Made by a program: the position numbers and the translations under genes
Notes under the pieces: generated by a model
Database searches by the model: none
What the model was told of the DNA's origin: nothing
Seen by the model: only the letters and a program-made list of their open reading frames with translations
Shown here: in pieces, positions 41,435 through 51,052 of the stretch
Layout of the letters: the number at the start of each line of letters is the position of its first letter
Position numbering within the stretch: position 1 is the first letter of the stretch
Assembly: GCA_937926875.1 (NCBI GenBank)
Contig: CALBAX010000043.1
Span: 3,092 to 67,091 of the forward strand
Direction: 5' to 3'
Source: an uncultured Desulfovibrio sp.
GTDB lineage: Bacteria; Desulfobacterota; Desulfovibrionia; Desulfovibrionales; Desulfovibrionaceae
DNA: 64,000 nt

Positions 41435-43423
41435 ATGCCTATGATTCCCGTCAAGGAAGCGATGAAAGGCGTTGCCATTGCTGAACCTGAAGTGAAGGAA
41501 CATGACGTCGACCTGCTGATCGTGGGCGGCGGTATGGGTGCCTGCGGTGCCGCTTTTGAAGCCGTGCGCTGGGGCGACAAACACGGTCTGAAAATGATGC
41601 TGTGCGACAAGGCCGCCCTCGAGCGCTCCGGCGCCGTGGCCCAGGGCCTGTCCGCCATCAACACCTACCTCGGCAAAAACACCGCCGACGATTACGTCCG
41701 CATGGTCCGCACTGACCTTATGGGTCTGGTCCGCGAAGACCTGATCTTCGACGTGGGCCGTCACGTTGACGACTCCGTGCACCTGTTCGAAGAATGGGGC
41801 CTGCCCTGCTGGATCAAGGACGAAAACGGCCACAACATGAACGGCGCCGCCGCCAAGGCCGCCGGCAAGAGCCTGCGCAACGGCGACGAGCCCGTCCGCT
41901 CCGGCCGCTGGCAGATCATGATCAACGGTGAATCCTACAAGTGCATCGTGGCCGAAGCTGCCAAGAATGCCCTGGGTGAAGACCGCCTCATGGAACGCAT
42001 CTTCATCGTGAAGCTGCTGCTCGACAAAAACACCCCCAACCGCGTCGCTGGTGCCGTGGGCTTCAACCTGCGTGCCAACGAAGTGCACATCTTCAAAGCC
42101 AACGCCATCATGGTGGCCGCCGGCGGTGCCGTTAACGTGTACCGTCCCCGTTCCACCGGTGAAGGCATGGGCCGCGCCTGGTACCCCGTGTGGAACGCCG
42201 GTTCCACCTACACCATGTGCGCTCAGGTCGGCGCCGAAATGACCATGATGGAAAACCGCTTCGTGCCCGCCCGCTTCAAGGACGGTTACGGCCCTGTGGG
42301 CGCCTGGTTCCTGCTGTTCAAGGCTAAAGCCACCAACAGCAAGGGCGAAGACTACTGCGCCACCAACCGCGCCATGCTGAAGCCTTACGAAGATCGCGGC
42401 TACGCCAAGGGCCACGTGATCCCCACCTGCCTGCGTAACCACATGATGCTTCGTGAAATGCGCGAAGGCCGCGGCCCCATCTACATGGACACCAAGACCG
42501 CCCTGCTGACCACCTTCGCCACCCTGACCGAAGAACAGCAGAAAGACCTTGAGTCCGAAGCTTGGGAAGACTTCCTGGACATGTGCGTTGGTCAGGCCAA
42601 CCTGTGGGCCGCCACCAACACCGCTCCTGAAGAACGCGGTTCCGAAATCATGCCCACCGAACCTTACCTGCTCGGTTCCCACTCCGGCTGCTGCGGTATC
42701 TGGGTTTCCGGTCCCGACGAAGCTTGGGTGCCCGAAGACTACAAGGTCCGCGCTGCCAACGGTAAGGTCTACAACCGCATGACCACCGTGGAAGGCCTGT
42801 TCACCTGCGCTGACGGCGTGGGCGCTTCCGGCCACAAGTTCTCCTCCGGTTCCCATGCTGAAGGCCGTATCGCCGGCAAGCAGATGGTTCGCTGGTGCCT
42901 GGACCACAAGGACTTCAAGCCTGAGTTCAAGGAAACCGCCGAAGAACTGAAGCAGCTGATCTACCGTCCTTACTACAACTACCTGGCTGGCAAGGACGCC
43001 TCCACCGACCCCGTGGTGAACCCCAACTACATCACGCCCAAGAACTTCATGATGCGCCTCGTGAAGTGCACCGACGAATACGGTGGCGGCGTGGGTACCT
43101 ACTACACCACCTCCAAGGCTCTGCTGGACACCGGCTTCTATCTGCTGGGCATGATGGAAGAAGACTCCGCCAAGCTGGCCGCCCGCGACCTGCACGAACT
43201 GCTGCGTTGCTGGGAAAACTACCATCGCCTGTGGACCGTGCGCCTGCACATGCAGCACATCGCCTTCCGTGAAGAGTCCCGTTACCCCGGCTTCTACTAC
43301 CGCGCTGACTTCCTGGGTATCGACGACAGCAAGTGGAAGTGCTTCGTGAACTCCAAGTACGATCCCGCCACCGGCGAAACCAAGATCTTCAAGAAGCCCT
43401 ACTACCAGATCATCCCTGACTAG
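41435..43423 (+). CDS. aprA: Adenylylsulfate reductase, alpha (FAD) subunit
   Basis: AprA is the catalytic flavoprotein that forms the FAD-sulfite intermediate with APS. The 662-residue length is typical. The FAD-binding opening is VDLLIVGGGMGACGAAFEAVRWG; RSGAVAQGLSAINTYLG and the active-site region with YCATNRAMLKPYEDRGYAKGH and GSHSGCCGIWVSGPDEAWVPEDY are present. AAGGAG at 41421 lies nine bases before the ATG. It follows aprB by 37 bases. A strong terminator separates it from qmoA, so a ribosome-rich aprBA transcript and a qmo transcript may be distinct. Confidence 0.98.
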   Translation: MPMIPVKEAMKGVAIAEPEVKEHDVDLLIVGGGMGACGAAFEAVRWGDKHGLKMMLCDKAALERSGAVAQGLSAINTYLGKNTADDYVRMVRTDLMGLVREDLIFDVGRHVDDSVHLFEEWGLPCWIKDENGHNMNGAAAKAAGKSLRNGDEPVRSGRWQIMINGESYKCIVAEAAKNALGEDRLMERIFIVKLLLDKNTPNRVAGAVGFNLRANEVHIFKANAIMVAAGGAVNVYRPRSTGEGMGRAWYPVWNAGSTYTMCAQVGAEMTMMENRFVPARFKDGYGPVGAWFLLFKAKATNSKGEDYCATNRAMLKPYEDRGYAKGHVIPTCLRNHMMLREMREGRGPIYMDTKTALLTTFATLTEEQQKDLESEAWEDFLDMCVGQANLWAATNTAPEERGSEIMPTEPYLLGSHSGCCGIWVSGPDEAWVPEDYKVRAANGKVYNRMTTVEGLFTCADGVGASGHKFSSGSHAEGRIAGKQMVRWCLDHKDFKPEFKETAEELKQLIYRPYYNYLAGKDASTDPVVNPNYITPKNFMMRLVKCTDEYGGGVGTYYTTSKALLDTGFYLLGMMEEDSAKLAARDLHELLRCWENYHRLWTVRLHMQHIAFREESRYPGFYYRADFLGIDDSKWKCFVNSKYDPATGETKIFKKPYYQIIPD

Positions 43424-43441
43424 TAGGCGGAAGAACATCCC

Positions 43442-43473
43442 TGGGGTGGCCGCCTAGGCCACCCCATTTTTTT
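43442..43473 (+). terminator. Terminator of aprBA
   Basis: Perfect nine-bp stem GGGGTGGCC / GGCCACCCC with a five-base loop and seven T residues, 20 bases after the aprA stop. Confidence 0.92.
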
Positions 43474-43646
43474 CGGCGCGGCGGGTGTGCGACATGCAAG
43501 CTCCCCGCCGCGCCTTGGAATATGCGCCGCGCGGCAGGGCCCCCTTGGCTCTCAATTGCGCCGCCCGGCAATCCCATACAACCGGGCAGGCGTGCGCGCC
43601 GCCCCGCAGAGGGGCCACGGCGCTGCAACGCAGGAGGATATCCAGG

Positions 43647-44882
43647 ATGTCCAACTCCATTCTCGTCGTGGGCGGCGGCTTTGCAGGCCTTACTGCCGCC
43701 ATCGAAGCGGCGGAACTGGGCCACGATGTGTATATCGTGGAAAAGTCGCCCTACCTGGGCGGCCGTGTGGCCCAGCTCAACAAATATTTCCCCAAACTCT
43801 GTCCCCCCTCCTGCGGTCTGGAAATCCAGTTCCAGCGCATCAGGAAGAACCCCCGCATCAAATTCTTCACCATGGCCGAAGTGACCAAGCTGGTCGGCTG
43901 CAAGGGTGACTACACCGCCACCGTGAGCATCAAGCCCCGCAAGGTGGCCGCCCACAACGTGGACTTCACCCTCCTCGCTTCCAGCCTGGAAGGCACCGTG
44001 CCCAACGAGTTCGACTTCGGGCTGTCCCAGCGCAAGGCGCTGTACAAGTCCATGCCTTTCGCTTTCCCCAACCGCTTCGTGCTGGACACCGACGCCCTGA
44101 GCAAGGCTGACGCCGCCCGCGTCGCCGGCCAGAAGTTCCTGGACCAGAACGAGCCCGCCCGCGAGATCGAGCTCAATGTGGGCGCCATCGTGGTGGCCAC
44201 CGGCTGGAAGCCCTACGACGTCACCAACCTGGCCAACTTGGGCGCCGGCAAGGTCAAGAACTGCGTGACCAACATGCAGCTCGAACGCCTGGCCTCCCCC
44301 TTCGGCCCCACCGGCGGCAAGATCGTCCGTCCTACCGACGGCCGTCGTCCCAAGCGCATCGCCTTCGTGCAGTGTGCCGGTTCCCGTGACCAGAACCACC
44401 TGAACTACTGCTCCTACATCTGCTGTATGGCCACCCTCAAACAGTGCCAGTACATCTGCGAGCAGTACCCCGAGACCCAGATCTCGGTGTTCTACATCGA
44501 CCTGCGCGCTCCGGGCCGCTACGTGAAGGTCCTGGACAAGGTGAAGGCCGCCCCCAATGTGCGCTTCATCAAGGGCAAGGTGGCCGACGTGGCCCAGGCC
44601 GCTGACGACAACGTCACCGTGACCGTTGAAGACGCCATCCGCGGCGAAAAGCTGCATCTGGATTATGACATGGTGGTGCTGGCCACGGGCATGCAGCCCA
44701 GCCTGGCCACCGACCGCCTGCCCCTGCCCCTGCCCCTGGACGAAGACGGTTTCGTCATGGGCGGTGAAGAGGCGGGCATTTTTGCCGCCGGTTGCGCCCG
44801 CATGCCGCTGGACGTGATGCGTACCGCGCAGTCCGGCACGGCCGCCGCTCTCAAGGCGGTGCAAACGGTGAAAGGGAGGTAG
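43647..44882 (+). CDS. qmoA: Quinone-interacting oxidoreductase subunit QmoA (HdrA-like flavoprotein)
   Basis: QmoABC links the menaquinone pool to AprBA. QmoA is a 411-residue cytoplasmic HdrA-like FAD subunit. The N-terminal GGGFAGLTAAIEAAELGHDVYIVEK is the FAD site; the FPKLCPPSCGLEIQFQRI and QCAGSRDQNHLNYCSYICCMATLKQ stretches hold the HdrA-type cysteines; a second dinucleotide block ends in VLATGMQPSLATD and GIFAAGCARMP. AGGAGG at 43632 is about ten bases before the ATG. The qmoB ATG starts five bases after its stop. Confidence 0.97.
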   Translation: MSNSILVVGGGFAGLTAAIEAAELGHDVYIVEKSPYLGGRVAQLNKYFPKLCPPSCGLEIQFQRIRKNPRIKFFTMAEVTKLVGCKGDYTATVSIKPRKVAAHNVDFTLLASSLEGTVPNEFDFGLSQRKALYKSMPFAFPNRFVLDTDALSKADAARVAGQKFLDQNEPAREIELNVGAIVVATGWKPYDVTNLANLGAGKVKNCVTNMQLERLASPFGPTGGKIVRPTDGRRPKRIAFVQCAGSRDQNHLNYCSYICCMATLKQCQYICEQYPETQISVFYIDLRAPGRYVKVLDKVKAAPNVRFIKGKVADVAQAADDNVTVTVEDAIRGEKLHLDYDMVVLATGMQPSLATDRLPLPLPLDEDGFVMGGEEAGIFAAGCARMPLDVMRTAQSGTAAALKAVQTVKGR

Positions 44883-44887
44883 GCGGC

Positions 44888-47149
44888 ATGGCCAGCAAGA
44901 TCGGCGTCTATTTTGACGTACAGAACATCGGCGGCGGCCTGGATGTGGAAGCCCTGGCCGAACAGGTCCGCAGCAAATGGAGCGACCTCACCCCTGTGGT
45001 GAAAGTGCTGCCCATGCTGAGCGTGGCCGAAGACGAAGTGCGTGCCGACATCGAAGCCAACGGCCTTGACGGCGTGCTCTTCTGCGGCGCCAGCCCCCGC
45101 GACGAAGCTACCCCCTGGCAGCTGCCCGTGCAGGTGGAACACGTGAACCTGCGCGAGCAGTGCGTGCTCGCCTACAAGAACCCCGACGGTTCCGCCGTCA
45201 GCGGCGCGGCCCCCGCCCTGCTGACCCAGATGGCCACCGACTACGTGAACATGGGCGTGGTCAAACTGCAGAAGAGCAACATGCCCGACTCTGCGGCCAT
45301 CGAAGGCATCAAGCGCATCCTGGTCATCGGTGGCGGCTGGACCGGCCTCACCGCCGCCCAGGAAGCCGCCAAGACCGGCTATGAAGTCATCCTGGTGGAA
45401 AAGGCCGACAAGCTCGGCGGCGCGGTCAACAACATGCCCATGGGCTCGCCCCTGCAGGCTCCCTGGGAAGACCGCCAGCCCACCAACCTGGCCGACAAGA
45501 TCGCCGCTGTCACCGGCAACAGCAGCATCACCGTGCTGCTGAACGCCCACATGGCCAAACTGGAAGGCCAGCCCGGCGAGTTCAAGGCCACCGTGGCCAC
45601 CGCCAACGGCGAACAGACCTTCGACATCGGCTCCGTGGTCCTGGCCACCGGCTGGGTGCCGCTGGCTGAAAAATATCTGGAAAGCATGGGCCTGGGCGTG
45701 AACCCCAAGGTCGTCCATGCCGCCCAGTTCGCCAAGATGCTGGGCGAAGGCAAGGTCGACGCCCGCCGCATCGCCTTCGTGCTCGACACCACCATCGCTG
45801 AAGAAGCCCTGCAGAAGGCCGCTGACGAAGCCGCCGCTGCCTCTGCCGAAGCCCCCGCTGCCGAAGCTCCCGCCGAGGAAGAAGAAAAGGGCTTCGTCAA
45901 GGAGAACCTGGAAAGCATCAAGCACCTGCGTTACTCCAACGCCGTCAACAGCGTGGGCATGCTGCGCATGGCCAACATCATCTGTGACAAGACCGATGAC
46001 GCCGTGCAGGCCTTCGTGCTGTACAAGGACATGACCATCCCCGGCATCCTGGAACGCTTCTACAAGAAGATGCAGGACCGTCTGGGCCTGATGATGACCA
46101 AGGCCGACGTGACCGACATCCGTGATGCCGGCAACCACATGGTGGTCAGCTGCAAGAACACCCTGCTGGGCATGGACTTCGATCTGGACGTGGATCTGGT
46201 GGTGCTGCCCACGGGCGTCGTGCCCACGACCGCCAAGGACGTGGTGGTGGAATTCGATTACCGCCAGGGCCCCGACTTCCCGGATCTGCAGCTCTTCGAC
46301 GGTTTCGCGGACTCCAACTACATCTGCTTCCCCTACGAAACCCGCCGTACCGGCGTCTACGCCGCCGGCTGCGTGCGTCAGCCCCAGACCCTGGACGCCT
46401 GTGAAGAAGACGCCCGTGGTGCCGTGCTCAAAGCCATCCAGTGTGTGGAAGCCGCTTCCCACGGTGTGGCCGTGCACCCCCGCTCCGGCGACAATTCCTA
46501 CCCGGTGTTCAACTTCGTGCGCTGCACCCAGTGCAAGCGCTGCACCGAAGAATGCCCCTTCGGCGCCCTGGACGACGACGAAAAGGGTACGCCCAAGCCC
46601 AACCCGGCCCGCTGCCGTCGTTGCGGTACCTGCTTCGGCGCCTGCCCCGAGCGCGTGATCTCCTTTGCCAACTACAACATCGACCAGATCGGTTCCATGA
46701 TCCGCGAAGTTGTGGTGCCCAAGGACTTCAAGAAAGAAGGCCCCCGCATCCTCATCCTGGCCTGCGAAAACGATGCCTACCCCGCCCTGGATATGGCCGG
46801 TATGCGCCGCAAGGCCTGGAGCCCGTACTGCCGCATCATCCCCGTGCGCTGCCTCGGCTCCGTCAACGCCATCTGGGTGTCTGACGCCATGAGCAAGGGC
46901 TTCGACGGCGTGCTGCTGCTGGGCTGCAAATATGGCGAAGACTACCAGTGCCACTTCATCAAGGGTTCCGAGATCTGCAACCGCCGCAAGGAAAACATCG
47001 CCGAGACCCTGAACCGTCTGGGCGTGCAGCCCGAGCGCGTTGACCAGCTCGAAGTGGCCATCGACGAATATGACAAGGTGCCGGACATGATCGACGAATT
47101 CGTCGCTCGCATCGTGGAACTCGGCCCCAACCCGTTCAAGGGCATGTAG
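44888..47149 (+). CDS. qmoB: Quinone-interacting oxidoreductase subunit QmoB (HdrA/MvhD-like)
   Basis: The 753-residue protein opens with an extra domain (residues 1-130), then an HdrA-like FAD core at about 140 (VIGGGWTGLTAAQEAAKTGYEVILVEK). Two ferredoxin-type clusters sit near residues 540-590 (CTQCKRCTEECPFGAL, CRRCGTCFGACPERV). The C-terminal 130 residues are MvhD-like (RILILACENDAYPALDMAG, then VRCLGSVNAIWVSDAMSKG and LLLGCKYGEDYQCHF). An Ala/Glu linker with about 15 alternating residues interrupts the FAD region near 315-335. It follows qmoA by five bases, with GGAGG inside the qmoA end. Confidence 0.97.
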   Translation: MASKIGVYFDVQNIGGGLDVEALAEQVRSKWSDLTPVVKVLPMLSVAEDEVRADIEANGLDGVLFCGASPRDEATPWQLPVQVEHVNLREQCVLAYKNPDGSAVSGAAPALLTQMATDYVNMGVVKLQKSNMPDSAAIEGIKRILVIGGGWTGLTAAQEAAKTGYEVILVEKADKLGGAVNNMPMGSPLQAPWEDRQPTNLADKIAAVTGNSSITVLLNAHMAKLEGQPGEFKATVATANGEQTFDIGSVVLATGWVPLAEKYLESMGLGVNPKVVHAAQFAKMLGEGKVDARRIAFVLDTTIAEEALQKAADEAAAASAEAPAAEAPAEEEEKGFVKENLESIKHLRYSNAVNSVGMLRMANIICDKTDDAVQAFVLYKDMTIPGILERFYKKMQDRLGLMMTKADVTDIRDAGNHMVVSCKNTLLGMDFDLDVDLVVLPTGVVPTTAKDVVVEFDYRQGPDFPDLQLFDGFADSNYICFPYETRRTGVYAAGCVRQPQTLDACEEDARGAVLKAIQCVEAASHGVAVHPRSGDNSYPVFNFVRCTQCKRCTEECPFGALDDDEKGTPKPNPARCRRCGTCFGACPERVISFANYNIDQIGSMIREVVVPKDFKKEGPRILILACENDAYPALDMAGMRRKAWSPYCRIIPVRCLGSVNAIWVSDAMSKGFDGVLLLGCKYGEDYQCHFIKGSEICNRRKENIAETLNRLGVQPERVDQLEVAIDEYDKVPDMIDEFVARIVELGPNPFKGM

Positions 47150-47162
47150 GAGGAAGGCTGCA

Positions 47163-48347
47163 ATGGCACAGAATATTCTCAAGCCGGATTCCACCTTTAC
47201 GCGGGAGCTGATGGAAGCGGGCGGCGAAAGCCTGAAAAAATGCTATCAGTGCGCCACCTGCTCCGTGGCCTGCCCCATGGCTCCGGAAAACGCTCCCTAC
47301 CCCCGCAAGGAAATGGTGTGGGCGTCCTGGGGCCTCAAGGAAAAGCTGGCCACCGACGTGGACCTGTGGCTCTGCCACAACTGCGGCAACTGCGCGGACC
47401 TCTGCCCCCGTGGTGCCCGTCCCGCCGACGTCATGGGCGCTGCCCGCAACATGGTCTACCGCGACCTGACCGAGCCCACCATCGTGGGCAAGTGGATGAG
47501 CAAGCCCTCCGGCCTGCCCTTCCTCTTCGCCATCCCGGCCCTGCTGTGGCTCTTCATCTGGTGGATCCGCGCCGGCTTCAATGACGGCAACTGGTTCCCC
47601 CGCGCCGCCGACGGCCGCATCGTGTTCGGTCAGGTGTTCTATGGTGACTACACCATCGACCCCATCTTCATGATCACCTTCTTCGGGGCCTGCTTCATCC
47701 TCTACAAGGGCGTGCGCAAGCTCTGGGGCATGTTCAAGCCTGAAGGCCGCCTGACCGTGCTGGGCAAGACCAAGGCCTGGTACTGGCATCTGCTGGACGT
47801 GCTCATCGACGAAGTGGTCACCCACCGCAAGTTCGACGACTGCGAAGCTGGTCCCAAGACCGGTACCTATGTGCCCAACCGCAAGGCCGGCCACATGATC
47901 CTGGTCTACAGCTTCGTCATCCTGGCCTTCGTGACGGCCGTGGTGGCCCTGGGCCACTGGGGCGGCAAGATCATCCCGCTCATCAAGATCGAGACCCCCA
48001 TGCCGCTGCTGTACCCCGTGAAGATCCTGGCCAACCTCGGCGCCATCATGCTGGTCTGCGGCCTGGCCCTGCTCACCGCCCGCCGTCTGAAGCTGAACCC
48101 CAAGCATCAGGGTTCGAGCTGGTATGACTGGTACCTGCTGGGCATCATCTGGCTGGTGGCCGTGACGGGCATCCTGTCCCAGGTCTTCCGCCTGGCCGAT
48201 GCCATCCATCCCGCCTTTGTGGTGTACTACCTGCATCTGGTCTTTGTGTGGATGCTCTTCGCCTACCTGCCGTGGTCCAAGCTCGGTCACTTCGTGTACC
48301 GCACCGCGGCCCTGCTGTTCGTCCGCATGTACGGGCGCGGCTACTAG
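47163..48347 (+). CDS. qmoC: Quinone-interacting oxidoreductase membrane subunit QmoC
   Basis: The 394-residue protein joins an HdrC-like part to a cytochrome-b-like (NarI type) membrane part. Two 4Fe-4S sites are CYQCATCSVACPM and CHNCGNCADLCPRG in the first 110 residues. About six membrane segments follow, including PFLFAIPALLWLFIWWI and HMILVYSFVILAFVTAVVALGHWG, with His residues for b hemes. It should take electrons from menaquinol and pass them to QmoAB. The ATG follows qmoB by 13 bases with GGAGGAAGG as ribosome site. Confidence 0.97.
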   Translation: MAQNILKPDSTFTRELMEAGGESLKKCYQCATCSVACPMAPENAPYPRKEMVWASWGLKEKLATDVDLWLCHNCGNCADLCPRGARPADVMGAARNMVYRDLTEPTIVGKWMSKPSGLPFLFAIPALLWLFIWWIRAGFNDGNWFPRAADGRIVFGQVFYGDYTIDPIFMITFFGACFILYKGVRKLWGMFKPEGRLTVLGKTKAWYWHLLDVLIDEVVTHRKFDDCEAGPKTGTYVPNRKAGHMILVYSFVILAFVTAVVALGHWGGKIIPLIKIETPMPLLYPVKILANLGAIMLVCGLALLTARRLKLNPKHQGSSWYDWYLLGIIWLVAVTGILSQVFRLADAIHPAFVVYYLHLVFVWMLFAYLPWSKLGHFVYRTAALLFVRMYGRGY

Positions 48348-48432
48348 GATGGTCTTCCGGGCCGTCGCCCCGTGACGGCGGCCCGCACAGGCTCACACTG
48401 CAAAACACCGTTCTCCGAGGAGGAGGCCGAAA

Positions 48433-49152
48433 ATGTCTGATACCGCTCGCAAAATGTTCCCTGTGGAAACCGTCCTGGCCCTGGCCGTCGCCAAGAAGGG
48501 CGCGGACGTGAAAGATATCGCCGGTTACATCACCGGTCGCAGCATCGTCTGTGACGCCTGCGCCGCCGCCGTGGCTCCCTTCGCCGCTGCCTGGCTGGCC
48601 AAGCTGTCCCCCAAGTTCCTGGACATGAACTACAAAGACGGTGACAACTGGGGCGACTTCGTCAACCAGGGCGCCCGTCTGCTGGGCGACACCATCTCCC
48701 TGCCCCCCATGGACGACTGCCTGAAGAACGCCGTCGCCACCGTGCTCGACATGATGGACGACATGCACGGCACCATGGTCAGCCAGCGCGCCGAGATCGC
48801 CACCCTGCGCCAGCAGGTGGAGACCCTGGCCCCCTACCAGGGCAAGGCTGAAGAACTGCAGAAGAAGTGCGACAAGCTGGAAGACACCATCAAGACCATG
48901 AAGACCGACATGGGCGGCCTGCGTCGCCAGGTGGCCGAATTCCAGGGCAAGGTCGCCATCAACCATGACGAACTGATGCAGAGCATCAAGGACGCCATCA
49001 AGGACAACCTGAAGAACGTCACCGTGGGTGTGGCTGCCGCCGGCGTGGCCGGTGAAGCTGCCGCTGAAGAACCCGCCCAGGAAGAAGGCGGCGTGCCGGA
49101 CGATTTCGGTTTCGGCAGCAGCGGCGCCAACTCCGACGGCTTCGGCTTCTAG
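48433..49152 (+). CDS. qmoD: QmoD-like conserved protein downstream of qmoABC
   Basis: The 239-residue protein has an N-terminal cysteine pair (SIVCDACAAAVAP), a middle helical domain (FVNQGARLLGDTISLPPMDD), a long coiled coil (EIATLRQQVETLAPYQGKAEELQKKCDKLEDTIK) and a low-complexity acidic/Gly/Phe tail ending in DGFGF. A similarly placed gene in D. vulgaris (DVU0851, next to qmoABC) is conserved in sulfate reducers and deletion of this region affects sulfate growth in the literature; naming here rests on that position. AGGAGG precedes the ATG. No enzymatic motif is seen. Confidence 0.8.
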   Translation: MSDTARKMFPVETVLALAVAKKGADVKDIAGYITGRSIVCDACAAAVAPFAAAWLAKLSPKFLDMNYKDGDNWGDFVNQGARLLGDTISLPPMDDCLKNAVATVLDMMDDMHGTMVSQRAEIATLRQQVETLAPYQGKAEELQKKCDKLEDTIKTMKTDMGGLRRQVAEFQGKVAINHDELMQSIKDAIKDNLKNVTVGVAAAGVAGEAAAEEPAQEEGGVPDDFGFGSSGANSDGFGF

Positions 49153-49176
49153 TCCCAAGTCAAGGCATCGCCTTCC

Positions 49177-49210
49177 AAGGCGCGTCCGTTCCGGCGGGCG
49201 CGCCTTTTTT
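49177..49210 (+). terminator. Terminator of the qmo operon
   Basis: Eight-bp stem AAGGCGCG / CGCGCCTT with six T residues, 25 bases after the qmoD-like stop. Confidence 0.82.
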
Positions 49211-49753
49211 CATGGTCGCTGGCGCGGGGCAAAAGGGGCAGTGCCATATGGCAGCCCCTGCCCGGGATGCGGGGGCCAACCATCCGATGGACGGCCGCTG
49301 CCCGGCTCTCGGGCCTGGTCGCCTCCGCGGCGAAGCGGCAAGGGGTCGGGGCCTGCGCGGCCCCAGCCCCCCTGCACCCCCGTGCCCCGCGTCAGGTCCC
49401 CGGTTTCATCACGGCGCGCCGAAGGCGGGGCGGCACCACGCCTTCGGCGTACGCCGCCCAAGTGGCGCGCTCAATGGATGGGGAAAGGCGTTGGAGAAAT
49501 CGTAGAGCAGTCTGCTGGATGAAGAACAAGGGAATGGAAAGCCTTGGAACGGGGGCTCGATGGAGGGGATGAAGACCTTGCTCAAGCGGCGCGCTCAATA
49601 CATGACGAAGACAGCCTAGGAGGTGTAAGAGGCCGCACGGCTGGGGAAAGGATCATGGGTAGGCTGGGCATGCGTGGCAGGGTTGGGCAGAAGCAGGAGT
49701 ACCGGTCTAGCCAGAGAGAACAGCAGACCTCTCCCGACGGAGCGTCCTGGCCG
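49211..49753. other. 543-bp gap with no supported gene
   Basis: Several short frames exist on both strands but none has a good ribosome site or neighbour-like codons. The region is GC-rich and lies between convergent transcription units. It ends in the palindromic element described next. Confidence 0.4.
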
Positions 49754-49845
49754 ATAAAGCGCGTTTGGAGGAGGATGGGGGGAGCTTGAGGGGGGAAGGG
49801 GGGACCTTTAGCTCGCGCGTAAAGGTCCCCCCTTCCCCCCTCAAG
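49754..49845 (+). repeat. Dispersed palindromic intergenic element, copy 4 (longest arms)
   Basis: The head ATAAAGCGCGTTTGGAGGA and GGATGGGG is followed by a perfect 25-bp inverted repeat (49785-49809 with 49821-49845) and an 11-base loop AGCTCGCGCGT. It lies 35 bases beyond the stop of the leftward auxin-efflux-type gene. It is the clearest member of the family. Confidence 0.85.
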
Positions 49846-49880
49846 AAACGGCTCCCGCTCTCGCCCCGCATCCCTTCGCG

Positions 49881-50822
49881 CTACAGCGAAAGCAGCGTCA
49901 TGGCCACGGGGATGGTGATGACGGAAAGGATGGTCGACAGGCTGACCAGCAGGGCCCCGAAGGGAGCATCCGTCTTGTAGACGGCGCCAAGGATGGAGAT
50001 CTGCATCATGCAGGGCAGACCGGCCTGGATGATGAAGACCTTTTCCATAAGCTCGGGCAGCTCCACGAAATGCAGCATGCCGGCCAGTATCAGGGGGCAG
50101 AGGACCAGCTTGCCCAGCAGGGCCAGCACCAGGTCGCGCGAAAGGTGCAGATGGCGCAGATCCATCTTGTAAAGGCAGATGCCGATGAAGATCAGGGCCA
50201 GCGGCGTGGTGAGGTTGCCCATATAGCGCAGGGCCTCCTGCACGAAACCCGGCAGGCCCAGCCCCAGCAGGGTCATGGCCAGCCCGGCCAGGAAACCCAG
50301 CATGGGCGGCGAGAAGATGTGGCGCACATTGTCCAGCAGCGTGGCGGAACCGCGCAGCTCTTCGTTGTCATGGCTGATAAGGTAGCTGCCGATGCTCCAG
50401 AAAAAGCTGGTATTGGCAAAGAAATACAGCAGCACATAGGGCGCGGCCGCATCCCCGAACAGGGCCAGATTGACGGGCAGCCCGATGAAGACCGTATTGG
50501 ACGTGGAGAAGCTGGTGCAGAACAGGCCGAAATGCCGCCGTTCCACGCGCGCTATCGTGGCTATCAGCCAGGCCACGCCAAAAGTCAGCAGGATGCTGAG
50601 CAGGGGGAAAAGCGAGCCGTAGAGCAGATGGACGAGGTCGTCCCGGCCGAAAGAATGCGTGATGGTGTAGAACAGGTAGGAGGGCAGGGCCACGGTGGTG
50701 ACCAGCCGGGGCAGCAGGATCTGGGTCTCGGGCGAGAACCAGCCTTTACGGGCCAGCACATACGCTACCGAGACGATGATCTGCAAGCTGAGGATACCCT
50801 GAAGGGCGTGCAGAAAAACCAT
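49881..50822 (-). CDS. Auxin efflux carrier (AEC) family transporter
   Basis: The 313-residue protein has about ten membrane segments, beginning LQIIVSVAYVLARKGWF and including LVTTVALPSYLFYTIT and NTVFIGLPVNLALFG, with the AEC pattern of paired five-helix bundles. AEC proteins move organic anions or similar substrates; malate, sulfite and others have been reported. The ATG (MVFLHALQG) is chosen because the first membrane helix starts soon after; the frame is open 84 bases upstream. The ilvD gene is 231 bases upstream on the same strand, separated by a hairpin. Confidence 0.85.
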   Translation of the reverse strand: MVFLHALQGILSLQIIVSVAYVLARKGWFSPETQILLPRLVTTVALPSYLFYTITHSFGRDDLVHLLYGSLFPLLSILLTFGVAWLIATIARVERRHFGLFCTSFSTSNTVFIGLPVNLALFGDAAAPYVLLYFFANTSFFWSIGSYLISHDNEELRGSATLLDNVRHIFSPPMLGFLAGLAMTLLGLGLPGFVQEALRYMGNLTTPLALIFIGICLYKMDLRHLHLSRDLVLALLGKLVLCPLILAGMLHFVELPELMEKVFIIQAGLPCMMQISILGAVYKTDAPFGALLVSLSTILSVITIPVAMTLLSL

Positions 50823-50861
50823 GATGGCACCTGTGCGGCAGGAAAAGGCCCTGCCAGGAAA

Positions 50862-50902
50862 CGATGGTCCCGCACTGCACCGGCGGCAATGCGGGACCAT
50901 CG
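50862..50902 (-). terminator. Hairpin between ilvD and the AEC gene
   Basis: Perfect 13-bp inverted repeat (50862-50874 with 50890-50902), 40 bases upstream of the AEC start. Read leftward it is followed by TTTCC, a weak T run. It may terminate ilvD or be an operator of the AEC gene. Confidence 0.4.
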
Positions 50903-51052
50903 GCAAACGGACGGACGTCCTCCGGCCTTCCGGCCGTCACACCGGCCCCGGAGGGCCTGGCAGATGACCGAAAGGGACAGGCACGGCATCACAGGGGATG
51001 ACGGCACGGCGCCGTCCCTCCTGCGAGCGCCTGTCCCGGCCGGGAAAGCGCC

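Noticed and set aside
44663..47194. 843-codon minus-strand open frame
   Set aside because: Complement of qmoB; composition typical of a shadow frame.
49212..49572. Overlapping plus-strand frames of 97-101 codons after the qmo terminator
   Set aside because: No ribosome site, Arg/Pro/Gly-rich random composition, and mutual overlap.
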